From Atriophallophorus winterbourni (lineage: Eukaryota; Platyhelminthes; Trematoda; Plagiorchiida; Microphallidae): a DNA stretch of 64,000 nt. This document shows, piece after piece, positions 31,446 through 40,211 of this stretch (within the stretch, counting starts at the first letter, position 1; every line of letters begins with the position of its first letter). The notes below the pieces were generated by a model that searched no databases, was not told the origin of the DNA, and saw only the letters and a list, made by a program, of their open reading frames with translations. The translations under genes were made by a program, and so were the position numbers. The stretch covers positions 186,001 to 250,000 of the forward strand of contig JACCGJ010008366.1 in NCBI GenBank assembly GCA_013407085.1, written 5' to 3'.

Positions 31446-34400
31446 TCAAGTTTTGCAGCTTTTTGAGTGACTAAACAGTCCGATTCGGGAGGAACAATCT
31501 CTCCCGCAGCGCTGGCAACGATAGTCAGAACTCGGTTGTATTGCGTTAGTTGCACGTCGGCGGCGTGATCTGCGTTCAGCTGCCAAGAGCTGTATCTGCT
31601 CCTCCCCAGCATGCAGACGACGCTTTACACAGTGCCTCCAATGTGAGCGGTCGAGAGCAAGTTCTTCCCAACTCGCCGGGTCAATGCCAAGAGCTTTCAT
31701 ATCTCTTTTACAAACGTCTTTGTACCGCAAGTGCGGTCTGCCCAATGGTCGACTTCCTAGTTGCAACTCACCATAGAGTAGATCTTTCGGAATACGACCA
31801 TTTTCCATTCTATAGACATGACCAAGCCAGCGCAGGCGGCGCTGTCGCAATAGAGTGAACATGCTCTGTAGACCAGCTTTTAAAAGCACTTCAGCATTAG
31901 TCACTCTGTCCATCCACGATATGTTCAAGATACGACGGATGCTTCGTAGATGGAAAGCATTCAGCTTCCGTTCGTGTCTTGCGTGGGTGGTCCAGGTTTC
32001 ACTGCCGTACAGTAAAGCGTTCAGTACGCACGCGCTGTACACCATCATTTTCGTCTTTACAGTCAGCTTGCGGTTACCCCAAACACGAGAGTTCAAACGG
32101 GACAGAATGACAGCTGCTCTGCCAATTCGCTTATCAATCTCCGTGTCTAGCGAGAGGTTATCCGCAATGGTTGAACCAAGGTATGTGAACTGATGTACTG
32201 ATTCAAGCTGACAGTTTCCAACAGTTATGATGGGAGGCGATACAGTCCCTTGGCTAAGGACTTTGGTCTTGCTCATGCTTATTGTTAGACCAAAGTCTTT
32301 GCATGCCGACGAAAAACAGTCCATTAGAGACTGAAGGTGCTCCTGGGAGTGAGCAATAAAGGCTGCATCGTCGGCAAACAGCAGGTCACGGATTAGCACA
32401 TTTCGTGCCTTGGTTTGTGCTCTCAACCGGTTTAGGTTGAAAAGCTTGCCATCATTTCGCGTGCGTAAGTAAATACCTTCTGTTCTCGTCCTGAAAGCGT
32501 ACTTCAGAAGTAGAGCAAAGAAAATGCCGAACAGCGTGGGAGCCAGAACACACCCTTGTTTGACGCCTCGGCGAATTTCAAAGACTTCTGAGCTGAAACC
32601 GTTAAAATGGACTGAGCCCTTCATGCCTGAGTGGAACGAAATAACGAGCTTTAGCAGTCTTGGTGGGCAGCCTATCAAATTAAGCATTTTGAAAAGACCC
32701 TCCCTGCTGACGTAGTCGAATGCCTTCGTTAAATCAATAAAAACAGCGTATAATGGCATACGCTGTTCCCGACACTTTTCTTGAAGTTGTCTTAGGGAGA
32801 AGATCATGTCAACGGTCGATCTTCCCTTGCGAAAGCCACATTGAGATTCGGAGTAAATTCTATCAGCTAAAACTTGCAGCCGGATCTGTAAGACTTTAGC
32901 AAACAATTTGCCTACAACATTCAGAAGGGAGATTCCTCTGTAATTGTTGCAGTCGCCTCTATCTCCTTTATTCTTGAATAGCGTGATGATCTTTGTGTCT
33001 CGCATCTCTTGTGGGACACCCCCCTCCTGCCAGCACTGAAGAAGCAAATGGTGAAGCGGTTGTAATAATGCTGCTCTACCGCATTTGATGAGCTCAGGTG
33101 GAATTCCGTCGTCACCAGGGGCCTTCCCATTCGCTAAGCGGTCGATTGCTCTATTGAGCTCATCAAGAGTAGGGGGAGTATCTAGATATTCAATAGTCGG
33201 CAACCGCTCGAAATTTTCAAATACATGTGGTAAAACCGTACTGTCCCTAGAGTAGAGGGAGGAGAAGTGCTCTACCCATCTTTCCATCTGCTGAGTTTTG
33301 TCCACAATCGGGTCACCAGATACAGACTTAATGGGAGCCATTTTATGTTTGTTTGGACCAATGGCTCTCTTGATCCCATCATACATGCCGTGAAAATTTC
33401 CAGTATCCGCAGCTTTTTGGATACTAAGGCTAATTTCTGTCCAGTAGTCATTTGCACATCGCCTTGCAGTCTGTTGGACCTTATTTCTGGCTGCTCTTAA
33501 AAGTCGTAAGTTTTCATCTGTTGGCATACCTTTGAACCTCAAGAATGCTGACCGTTTCTCATCCAACACAGCAGTCATCTCAGAAGCTTTTGCTTCGAAC
33601 CAGTCGCTCGTTCGAGCTTTCTTCGGACCGAAAGTGGAAAGTGCGACTCGGCATATGCTGTTTTTAATCGATTCCCAGTTTTCTGAAGCCGATTCAAGTG
33701 GGGTTGTCTTGCTGAACTCGGCTGTGAAGGCTTTTGCAAATCGCGCAGCTAGATTAGGTTCGCACATGCGGGTGACGTCAATCCTAGGCTTACCAGACAA
33801 TTTGGTGCGGTGAAATCTCGTGTCGGAAAGCTTCAGTTTTGCACAAACCAGTGAATGATCAGTGTCACAGTCTGCGCTTTGATATGATCTGGTGAGAAGT
33901 ACGCTTCCTATATTAGTGCGCCTAACAAGGATAAGATCAAGCTGGTGCCAGTGCTTAGAGCGAGGATGTTTCCAAGAGACCTTATGCTGTGGTTTTGTTT
34001 GAAAGAAAGTGTTACTAACACAGAGACTGAACTGTGTGCATAATTCTAAAAGGCGTAGTCCATTTTCATTAGTTTTACCTACACCGAATTTCCCGAGACA
34101 GTTTTGCCAAGATTCGTAATCCGCACCAACTCTAGCATTGAAATCACCCAATACCACTACACAGTTTCTTTGTGGCACGTTTTTCAGGACTGTTGCGAGG
34201 TTGTAATAAAAAGCGTCTTTTTCAGTAGTCGTCGCAGAGAGCGTCGGCGCATAAACGTTTACCAACGTAATGGTACCAGTAATGCACCTCAGATTTAGAG
34301 TCCAAATCCGTTCGCTCCCGCTGCTGCTCGGTTCAGTTGCTTTTAGAAGGTCGTTTCGAACGGCAAACCCAACTCCATGCAGTCGAGGCTCATCAGAACC

Positions 34401-34613
34401 CCTTCCTTTCCAAAAAAACGTGTAATCTCTTTCTGTCAGCTTACCAGTGTCTGGTAATCGCGTCTCTTGTAGGGCTGCCACGTCGACCTTTAGTCTCTTT
34501 AACTCGTTGTTAATAACAGCAGATTTTCTTACGCCTCTGATATTCGAGACGTCGTCGTGAAATCCAGGAAGCATGGACCGGACGTTCCAGGTTCCCAGTT
34601 TCAGAAATGACAT
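31446..34613 (-). CDS. Endonuclease-reverse transcriptase of RTE-like LINE (1055 aa)
   Basis: An intact single polyprotein. Residues 1-230 form an AP-like endonuclease: GTWNVRSM near the start, LQETRLP, VGFAVRN, VNVYAP, GDFNARVG at 156-163, then LDLILVRR and DTDHSLV. A linker follows. The RT contains YRGISLLNVVGKLFAKVL, GFRKGRSTVDM, IDLTKAFDYVS around 630, RRGVKQGCVLAPTLF and DLLFADDAAF with FADD at 746-749. After it comes a conserved C-terminal region (LLYGSETW, RRILNISWMDRVTNAEVL, RRLRWLGHVYRM) and at about 1030-1053 a finger, CQRCGRDC...HSKSC. It would nick target DNA and copy its RNA by target-primed reverse transcription. The start is placed at the ATG just before the endonuclease motif. 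Confidence 0.9.
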   Translation of the reverse strand: MSFLKLGTWNVRSMLPGFHDDVSNIRGVRKSAVINNELKRLKVDVAALQETRLPDTGKLTERDYTFFWKGRGSDEPRLHGVGFAVRNDLLKATEPSSSGSERIWTLNLRCITGTITLVNVYAPTLSATTTEKDAFYYNLATVLKNVPQRNCVVVLGDFNARVGADYESWQNCLGKFGVGKTNENGLRLLELCTQFSLCVSNTFFQTKPQHKVSWKHPRSKHWHQLDLILVRRTNIGSVLLTRSYQSADCDTDHSLVCAKLKLSDTRFHRTKLSGKPRIDVTRMCEPNLAARFAKAFTAEFSKTTPLESASENWESIKNSICRVALSTFGPKKARTSDWFEAKASEMTAVLDEKRSAFLRFKGMPTDENLRLLRAARNKVQQTARRCANDYWTEISLSIQKAADTGNFHGMYDGIKRAIGPNKHKMAPIKSVSGDPIVDKTQQMERWVEHFSSLYSRDSTVLPHVFENFERLPTIEYLDTPPTLDELNRAIDRLANGKAPGDDGIPPELIKCGRAALLQPLHHLLLQCWQEGGVPQEMRDTKIITLFKNKGDRGDCNNYRGISLLNVVGKLFAKVLQIRLQVLADRIYSESQCGFRKGRSTVDMIFSLRQLQEKCREQRMPLYAVFIDLTKAFDYVSREGLFKMLNLIGCPPRLLKLVISFHSGMKGSVHFNGFSSEVFEIRRGVKQGCVLAPTLFGIFFALLLKYAFRTRTEGIYLRTRNDGKLFNLNRLRAQTKARNVLIRDLLFADDAAFIAHSQEHLQSLMDCFSSACKDFGLTISMSKTKVLSQGTVSPPIITVGNCQLESVHQFTYLGSTIADNLSLDTEIDKRIGRAAVILSRLNSRVWGNRKLTVKTKMMVYSACVLNALLYGSETWTTHARHERKLNAFHLRSIRRILNISWMDRVTNAEVLLKAGLQSMFTLLRQRRLRWLGHVYRMENGRIPKDLLYGELQLGSRPLGRPHLRYKDVCKRDMKALGIDPASWEELALDRSHWRHCVKRRLHAGEEQIQLLAAERRSRRRRATNAIQPSSDYRCQRCGRDCSSRIGLFSHSKSCKT

Positions 34614-35450
34614 TTGTTTTTTCGTAGTTGGTTTCGCTGGTGCGGAAATAACAGTCTGCTTGTCGGTTGATTCCTAATCCCCATGCACCCAATGAGGATA
34701 GCAGACCGTGGCGAGACGGCACCATATTGGCTGGGGGCTGCCCAGCTTGAGGCGGGCGGTAGCCGTCCAATGAGACCTGAAAGTCTCTCCCACCGTCGAA
34801 AGCAGCCCCAGGCGCTGAGCTCTACGCCAATCGAGCCATAGCTTTTAACCGGTATCTGCTGCTTCCCGTGTTATTATCCGCAGAAGCGGAATGGAGTGTC
34901 CTCTCCATTGGTGCGTTGTGATGTACGCCAGGGCAGTTCAAAGTGGAGAACTAGCTGTTGCCCATGCAGCAAGTGCTCCCTCTCCACGGCACCATCGGAA
35001 CCAAAGGAACAGCTAGGCTGATACGTTTGGACAACGATGCCGTCGCAGAAGTTGGCAGGGCGAAGTTGTAAAAAAAAACTTCGGACTGCCTAACGGGACT
35101 CCGGCTCCGGATTTTTCCTCGAGGTTGACTCCTGAAGCCTTTTCCATGATTGGATGTAGCCACAAGGCAGTGGAGGTTTGAGATAAGGGTTTTCCTTCCC
35201 CATGGTGGACCGCCTTCATGGACTTACGAGCTCCACCTGCCCGAAGCATGCTGGTTTTGAGGCGCCAGTCAGCCGCCTTCGCCCTTTCTCCTGTCAGTAG
35301 AAGCAGTTCCGCCGGGTCGCACAGGACCACGCGTGCAGGCCAGGAGCTGGACTTGGTTGCCAGAGGCTATATGAGACGCGTGCCATTGGAGCATTTTTAG
35401 AATTGGGAGCTTATCCCCAAAACCGCCCCGGCTTTGACAACCTTGGAACC
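34614..35450 (-). other. 5' untranslated region / promoter region of LINE copy 2
   Basis: GC-richer than the surroundings and collinear with 3200-3980 of copy 1 with few changes. RTE-type elements usually carry an internal promoter here. I did not find a convincing HDV-like ribozyme fold at its 5' end by eye. Confidence 0.6.
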
Positions 35451-35461
35451 ACATGCTCCGT
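35451..35461. repeat. Target-site duplication, LINE copy 2, 5' side
   Basis: ACATGCTCCGT, identical to 31375-31385. Confidence 0.85.
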
Positions 35462-35629
35462 AGCAGCTATCAAAACCCACATTCAACGATCAGACGACCT
35501 TGGCCTTAACTGCTATCGGATGTCAGGACCTAAGAAAACTATGCGTGATTTGTGTGAAATTTGAAAAAAATGGGGTAAGCGTGAAATTGGAAGTAGTCAT
35601 GTGTTATGTATTGTGGTTCTCGCATCCCG

Positions 35630-35815
35630 ATCCCTTACACACCACTACCTGTTTCTGGCTGTTTGCCGTCATCAGGTTGAGACAGTAAGATTAGGTTCAG
35701 TGAGCCTTGAAACAGTGAAAAAGCGGTGAACAAAGTTAAACTTGCATGCCACTGTTATATAGAGTTCTTACAAAGAACCACAATGTTCAAATACAGAATC
35801 ACAAAGTGATTCCTG
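35630..35815 (-). repeat. Hammerhead-carrying SINE-like repeat, copy at 35.65 kb
   Basis: Same family as 24196-24395. The minus-strand core at 35675-35651 reads CTGATGA, GGC-AAACA-GCC, GAAAC, then AGGTA. Its body (AACAGTGGCATGCAAG, CACTGTTTCAAGG) is also recognisable inside the repeat at 37545-37740, which ties all these copies to one SINE-like family. Confidence 0.55.
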
Positions 35816-35833
35816 GCAAAGCGCTCAAGGCGC

Positions 35834-36268
35834 ATGTGTTATGTTTGCTCTACTATGATGCACACTATTTGCGATAATGTTTTAACTAAAGAGGCAGTCG
35901 TCTTTATGAATATTGTTGAACTTCCACGTGTCTGTTATGTGTGCAGCGTCTGTAGAACAAAGCCGTTAAACGGCTCCGATAACTTGGTGTCACAATCAGG
36001 AAACCTAGCATATCGCATTAAAAATTTAGAGAACTGTTCTCAAAAATCCGAGGATACATTAAAGTCGATAGTAAATACACACAGTAACTCACTAAATAGT
36101 GAAACAAATCTAAACCCAACGCTACATCCCGTACCTCCACAAGATGCTCCACAACGTAAAGAGAATTTGCGGGAGGCTGAACAGCTGAGTAATGAAAATG
36201 CTAGCAGTGACTCAGATGTTAGTCCGATTAAAAAGTCGAATGGGCGTCTACTGACTGTCCATCAGTAG
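35834..36268 (+). CDS. CR1-type ORF1 fragment with PHD-like finger
   Basis: 144 codons. The start reads CYVCSTMMHTIC...RVCYVCSVCRTK, a PHD-like spacing of Cys and His pairs, followed by a coil-prone, Asn/Ser-rich stretch (LAYRIKNLENCSQKSEDTL). ORF1 proteins of CR1-like elements commonly begin with such a finger and bind element RNA. The paired copy is on the minus strand at 44101-43210. It stops at 36268; related residues resume at 36640-36830 (VVLLGVPEH, HQDYKQWFYVANSI, VVVDTFRMHRSP), so the original ORF1 is broken. Confidence 0.6.
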   Translation: MCYVCSTMMHTICDNVLTKEAVVFMNIVELPRVCYVCSVCRTKPLNGSDNLVSQSGNLAYRIKNLENCSQKSEDTLKSIVNTHSNSLNSETNLNPTLHPVPPQDAPQRKENLREAEQLSNENASSDSDVSPIKKSNGRLLTVHQ

Positions 36269-37139
36269 AATTCGTCTAATTCCAAAAGTAATATTGAAAT
36301 AATAACAAACTTGAAGAATCTCAGTGTATTCTGCACCAATATTCTGGAGACATCCGGGACACTTTTCTCAAGTAGAAGAACTCACGACATTGAACAATGG
36401 TACCAGGTGTGTTCAATTATGTGTATTAGTTCAATACTGCCTGATTCGAGCACCTTAATTCTCCCCATCTTGACGAACCGTGTTTAATGAGGATAACTCT
36501 TGAAAGCCAAAATTGATGGAAGTCGTTCATCAAATCTCTTACTTGCTCCGTACATGTTCACTGAATAAATGTCGCATGCATGCTGATATTCCGTGGTAAG
36601 AGAGTAAAGATAAAGAGGAAAAATCTGACCAACGCAGTGTGGTTCTTCTTGGTGTTCCCGAACACACTAATACTGCTTCGGGAAGTGATTTAAAGCACCA
36701 AGATTACAAACAGTGGTTCTACGTTGCCAACAGCATCAGACCTCACGAGTCAGTCGTGGTGGACACGTTTAGAATGCATCGGTCACCAAGCTATAAAGAT
36801 GACGGGCTAAACCTCTAAAAATAACATTTTTAACGAGAGGTATGATTGAGTCAATAGGGCCAACTGGAATGCATTTCATAGGTATCTCCCGAAGGATGTA
36901 AGAATGAGTGACCCCAGACTTTTTGCATCGAAACCACCTAATGAACCACGGCTTCTACAATCAGACAAGACTCGGAGTAGAAATGCTGCGGCAATCCCAA
37001 AAACGACCAATGCCTGACTCTCGTAGAGGTAGACGAGCTTCCAGTTCCATCACTGTATCGAAAACTACATTTAATTATATATACAAGTGCACAATGCCTG
37101 GTAAACAAACTAGCTGAACTGAAGGATCATTGTAATTAG

Positions 37140-37516
37140 CAATAATTGAGACATGGTTCGAACTTCACGTGAGCGATCGCGAGCAACATGACCTTGTTTC
37201 GGAGAGGCCGCTTAAGAACAGGTGGTGGAGTATCTGTTTACCACCACGAAAGCTTATACAGCACGGTAGTTAAGGACACTGATCTCGATCTGGAAGACAG
37301 TATATGGTGTAACTTAAAGCTCGAATCAGGAGACAGATGTATCGTTGGTGTAGGTTACCGTTCACCATCATCATTTGATGCGCATAACAAAAAACTCTTG
37401 AAAGCAATGCAGTACGTTAGAAAACAGTGCGATTCGCAATTATTGATTATAGGAGACTTCAAACTGCCTAAAATACATAATCGATTAGATCATCCTGATC
37501 TTACTATCCCTACCTG
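37140..37516 (+). pseudogene. CR1-like AP endonuclease fragment
   Basis: The 109-codon frame 37188-37517 shows GGGVSVYHHESL, DLEDSIWCNLKL, CIVGVGYRSPSS and LLIIGDFKLP, the middle of a Jockey/CR1 endonuclease. Just upstream, IIETWFE is frame-shifted. It ends where the hammerhead repeat starts. Confidence 0.8.
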
Positions 37517-37549
37517 ATGAGTGCAAACAGCACGAAACCGGTCGTGGGG
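37508..37549 (+). ncRNA. Minimal type I hammerhead ribozyme, copy 1 (core intact)
   Basis: Stem I strand CCCTAC (37508-37513), CTGATGA (37514-37520), stem II GTGC-AAACA-GCAC (37521-37533), GAAA (37534-37537), a very short helix III (AC/GU with 2-nt loop), cleavage triplet GTC (37541-37543), stem I strand GTGGGG (37544-37549), which pairs with CCCTAC using one G-U. All invariant core bases are present. Cleavage is predicted after C37543. Helix III of two pairs matches the minimal metazoan form, which may act as a dimer. Confidence 0.8.
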
Positions 37550-37739
37550 TGTGTGACGGAATAGCATGCAAATTAATATTTTGTTTCATGGTTATGGGTT
37601 TTACCCCAATAAACATGTGTTTTGACGCATGTGATTGTACAGGTTGGTCGTACCAGCCTTATCCAACAGTGGCATACAAGCGCTCCTTGTTTACCATCAC
37701 TCCACTGTTTCAAGCGTACGCGGATCTTGATCTTACCGT

Positions 37740-37781
37740 CCCTACCTGATAAGTGCAAACAGCACGAAACCGGTCGTAGGG
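37740..37781 (+). ncRNA. Minimal type I hammerhead ribozyme, copy 2 (core mutated)
   Basis: Same architecture as copy 1: CCCTAC, CTGATAA, GTGC-AAACA-GCAC, GAAAC, CGGTC, GTAGGG. Stem I is fully paired here. The conserved CTGATGA reads CTGATAA at 37746-37752: the core G (position 8 in hammerhead numbering, 37751) is A, which should abolish or greatly weaken cleavage. Confidence 0.75.
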
Positions 37782-37849
37782 TGTCTGACGGAAAAGCAAG
37801 CAAATGAATATTTTGTTTCAAGGATACATTTAAATTTTAACTATGGATA

Positions 37850-38070
37850 TATTGAACAGCTGCTCAGAGCGAAACAAGGTTTCATTCAACTTTAGATTGT
37901 GCAAAATGTTGCAAATAGGTTAATATTTCCCATTCTCCAACAATCTTGGATCGAAACATCTGGAATGGACTACAAAAGAAAAGGACACCGGAGTATGGAT
38001 TAATGGAAATCTTAAGAATAGTATGCAATGCGAAGCAGTGTACAACCGAGCTAGCCACATGCAACTACAC
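37850..38070 (+). pseudogene. CR1-like C-terminal fragment
   Basis: Frame-broken stretch matching 5268-5480 over about 200 bp (CAGCTGCTCAGAGCGAAAC against CAGCTGGTCAGAGCGAAAT), containing EKDTGVWINGNLKNSMQCEA. Same subfamily as the 4.1-5.5-kb element. Confidence 0.7.
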
Positions 38071-38084
38071 CTCATTGCGAAATA

Positions 38085-39745
38085 AATGTGTCTGCCTCAT
38101 TCAATAAGACAGAAAAAACTTACCAAATCAGTCTAGTCGAAAAATTCGTCATGAATCCCAAAGCATTTTACAAAAACGTCATCGACCTCCGTAATGTTAA
38201 AATGGGAATACCACCACTAGCCTCTGCTACTGGCCTAGTGACATAATTTAAAGAATATGCAAACGTTTTTCGACAACAATTTGCATCAGTAATCTCACAA
38301 GTGTCGACAAATGAACAGTCTTTAAACTCTGACAGCTGCAGCCTGCCAATTCTTCACGGGGTGGAAATTTTCCCCACCGTTGTTGAAACAAAATTAATGA
38401 CGATGAAGGAAACAGGTTCACCCGGTGTAGATAATATAATGTAGTATAATCTGTTTTCCGAATTGGCAAGACCGACGTCTGACGTGTTCACAATAATGTT
38501 CCAACAGAGCTTTGTGCCAAAAACTTGGAAAACTGCCCTGATTAGTTCCATCTACAAGGGTATCGAGAGAAAAAAATCGTTAAACTTTCTACCGATAGCT
38601 TTATTACTAGTGCTATCAAAAGTAAGAGAGTCCATCATAGCTGATGCCTTGCGGAATCACTTTGAGGTTATTAATTTAATCTCCGAAGCACAGTATGGAT
38701 TCAGGAAAAAGCGATCTTGCCTGACAAACTTGCTATTAACAAAATAAGCTTGGTCTGAGTTACTGGACACCGACAACTTCGTATGACGTGATTTATATCG
38801 ATTTCTCGAAAGCTTTTGATCGTGTCAACCACGGAATACTTTCGTCGAAACTGATCACCTACGGAGCACAGGGTAAACTCCATGCGTAAGAGTGTAAAAT
38901 GAAATATGCGAGTCGCTTAAAGTTACCCGTGGTGTCCCACAAGGATGAGTCCTCGGACCGCTTTTGTTTTTATTATATATAAATGACTTGTCTACTGTAC
39001 TGCAGTTTTCAGTGCTTATTTTCGATGAGGATGCAAAGCTTTAGTGCAAGATAAACTCCACAACCGACTGACAGAACCTGCAACGGGATCTCGATATGAT
39101 TTACACCTGGTCCCTAGAAAACGAAATGCCACTGAATGCTTCGAAATGCTGCCTATTGTCACTCAACAGCAAGTTGAGTAAAGAATATTATCTAGGTGGT
39201 ACTGTTAATAAACCCGCCTCCTCCGAAAAAGATTTAGGCGTGATCATCCAGTCTGACTTAGGAAAATCAATACAATGTCGAGTTGCTGCCAGCAAAGCTG
39301 ACAGCAACTTGGGTCTCTTTAGAAGAGTCCTAGGTTCGGTTGACGCCAACATTATCTACAATTTGATTTCAACCTACATCCGTCCTCAAATCGAGTATGC
39401 TATACCGGCATGGAATCCTTGGTTGAAAAAAGATACTCAGCTATTGGAAAATCCACAGCGCAGTGCGACAAAACTCATCATATAACTTTCTAATTATCCC
39501 TACGAAATGAGACTTAAAATATTAAATTTGCATTCTGCTCAATACAGACGGAAACGAGAAGCAATAATCTTCATTTGGACAGTGCATAATCGAACAAATC
39601 ACCCTTACAGTCGTTTGTTTCATCTTTCACATAACACACATCTATGTGGTCACCAATCTAAAGTTTACCAACAAAATATCAGGTTGAACTGCCGCAAATA
39701 TGCATTTTCCGTCCGCAAAGTGCAACTGTGGAACAATTGAACTAC
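38085..39745 (+). pseudogene. CR1-like reverse transcriptase and C-terminal region, broken
   Basis: Frames in order. 38150-38460: NPKAFYKNVID and a GSPGVDNIM-like block. 38463-38747: RT fingers, FVPKTWKTALISSIYKG, SEAQYGFRKKRSC. 38790-38990: palm with YIDFSKAFDRVN in another frame, then TRGVPQG, LGPLLFLLYINDL. At about 39015-39050 FADD is replaced by FDED. 39096-39485: WSLENEMPLNASKC, EKDLGVIIQSDL, YIRPQIEYAIPAWNPW. 39507-39740: C-terminal VRKVQLWNN. At least four frame breaks and a lost catalytic motif. Confidence 0.8.
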
Positions 39746-40082
39746 GCATGTGGTACAAATTTTAACCATTGACGTTTTCAAGAAATCGCTAGATGTCCAC
39801 ACGGATAAGTATTTTTTTCACGTTTGACAATAATCTCTAAGAATATTTTGATATTTTTTATCATCCGACCCGATGTACATTTTTGTGGCTGTTGTAAACA
39901 ATTTCTGCCCCTTGGCTTTTTATGTGATTCTTGAACTACTCAGTAAACAACCAAATCTAATTTAATCTTGATGTTATTCGTATTTCTTATATTATTCTGT
40001 GGTTTTTTGTGAAGCTATATGCTTTTAGACCATTAAAATTGAATTGAATCGACAATGTTTGGAGAATCGCCTACTCATGAGT

Positions 40083-40116
40083 ATTTCAAGGATTCAAGGA
40101 TTCAAGGATTCAAGGT
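40083..40116. repeat. 9-bp tandem repeats at CR1 3' end
   Basis: TCAAGGATT repeated about four times. CR1-type elements end in short tandem repeats rather than poly(A). Confidence 0.9.
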
Positions 40117-40211
40117 TTTATGGTTAAAAAAGTTAATACTCCACAACACCACAGGATTAAGGTACGAATAAAATCATGAAAAATACAATAGTATAAAAGC
40201 AATAGTGAATA

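Larger units (their letters stand above)
31386..35450 (-). mobile_element. RTE-like non-LTR retrotransposon, copy 2 (full length, intact ORF)
   Basis: About 4.07 kb between 11-bp target-site duplications. From its 5' end: an 837-bp untranslated region (35450-34614), one uninterrupted 1055-codon ORF, and a short 3' untranslated region ending in a TTGTTG/CAACAA tail. It is the only complete, unbroken element in the window and could have moved recently. The closest relative inside the window is copy 1 at 117-3980. Confidence 0.9.
37490..37810 (+). repeat. Hammerhead-ribozyme SINE-like dimer
   Basis: Two near-identical hammerhead regions spaced 232 bp apart, with one SINE-like monomer between them. 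The monomer contains CAGTGGCATACAAG and CACTGTTTCAAGCG, shared with the 24.2- and 35.65-kb copies. Downstream flanks of both hammerheads match (GACGGAA, GCAAAT, AATATTTTGTTTCA). This head-to-tail arrangement is what multimeric, self-cleaving short retroelements give. Confidence 0.75.
35834..40045 (+). mobile_element. CR1-like element(s), plus strand, mosaic and dead
   Basis: Parts in element order: ORF1 (35834-36830), endonuclease (37140-37516), RT and C-terminus (38085-39745), and a 3' end near 40040 with AGACCATTAAAATTGAATTG. Between endonuclease and RT lie the hammerhead dimer (37490-37810) and a 220-bp C-terminal piece (37850-38070) resembling 5268-5480. It may be one element with insertions or two abutting fragments. 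Confidence 0.65.

Noticed and set aside
35300..35450. HDV-like self-cleaving ribozyme at the 5' end of LINE copy 2
   Set aside because: RTE and R2 elements can carry one, but the first bases (GGTTCCAAGG on the minus strand) find no good P1 partner within the usual distance. Needs a covariance search; not claimed.
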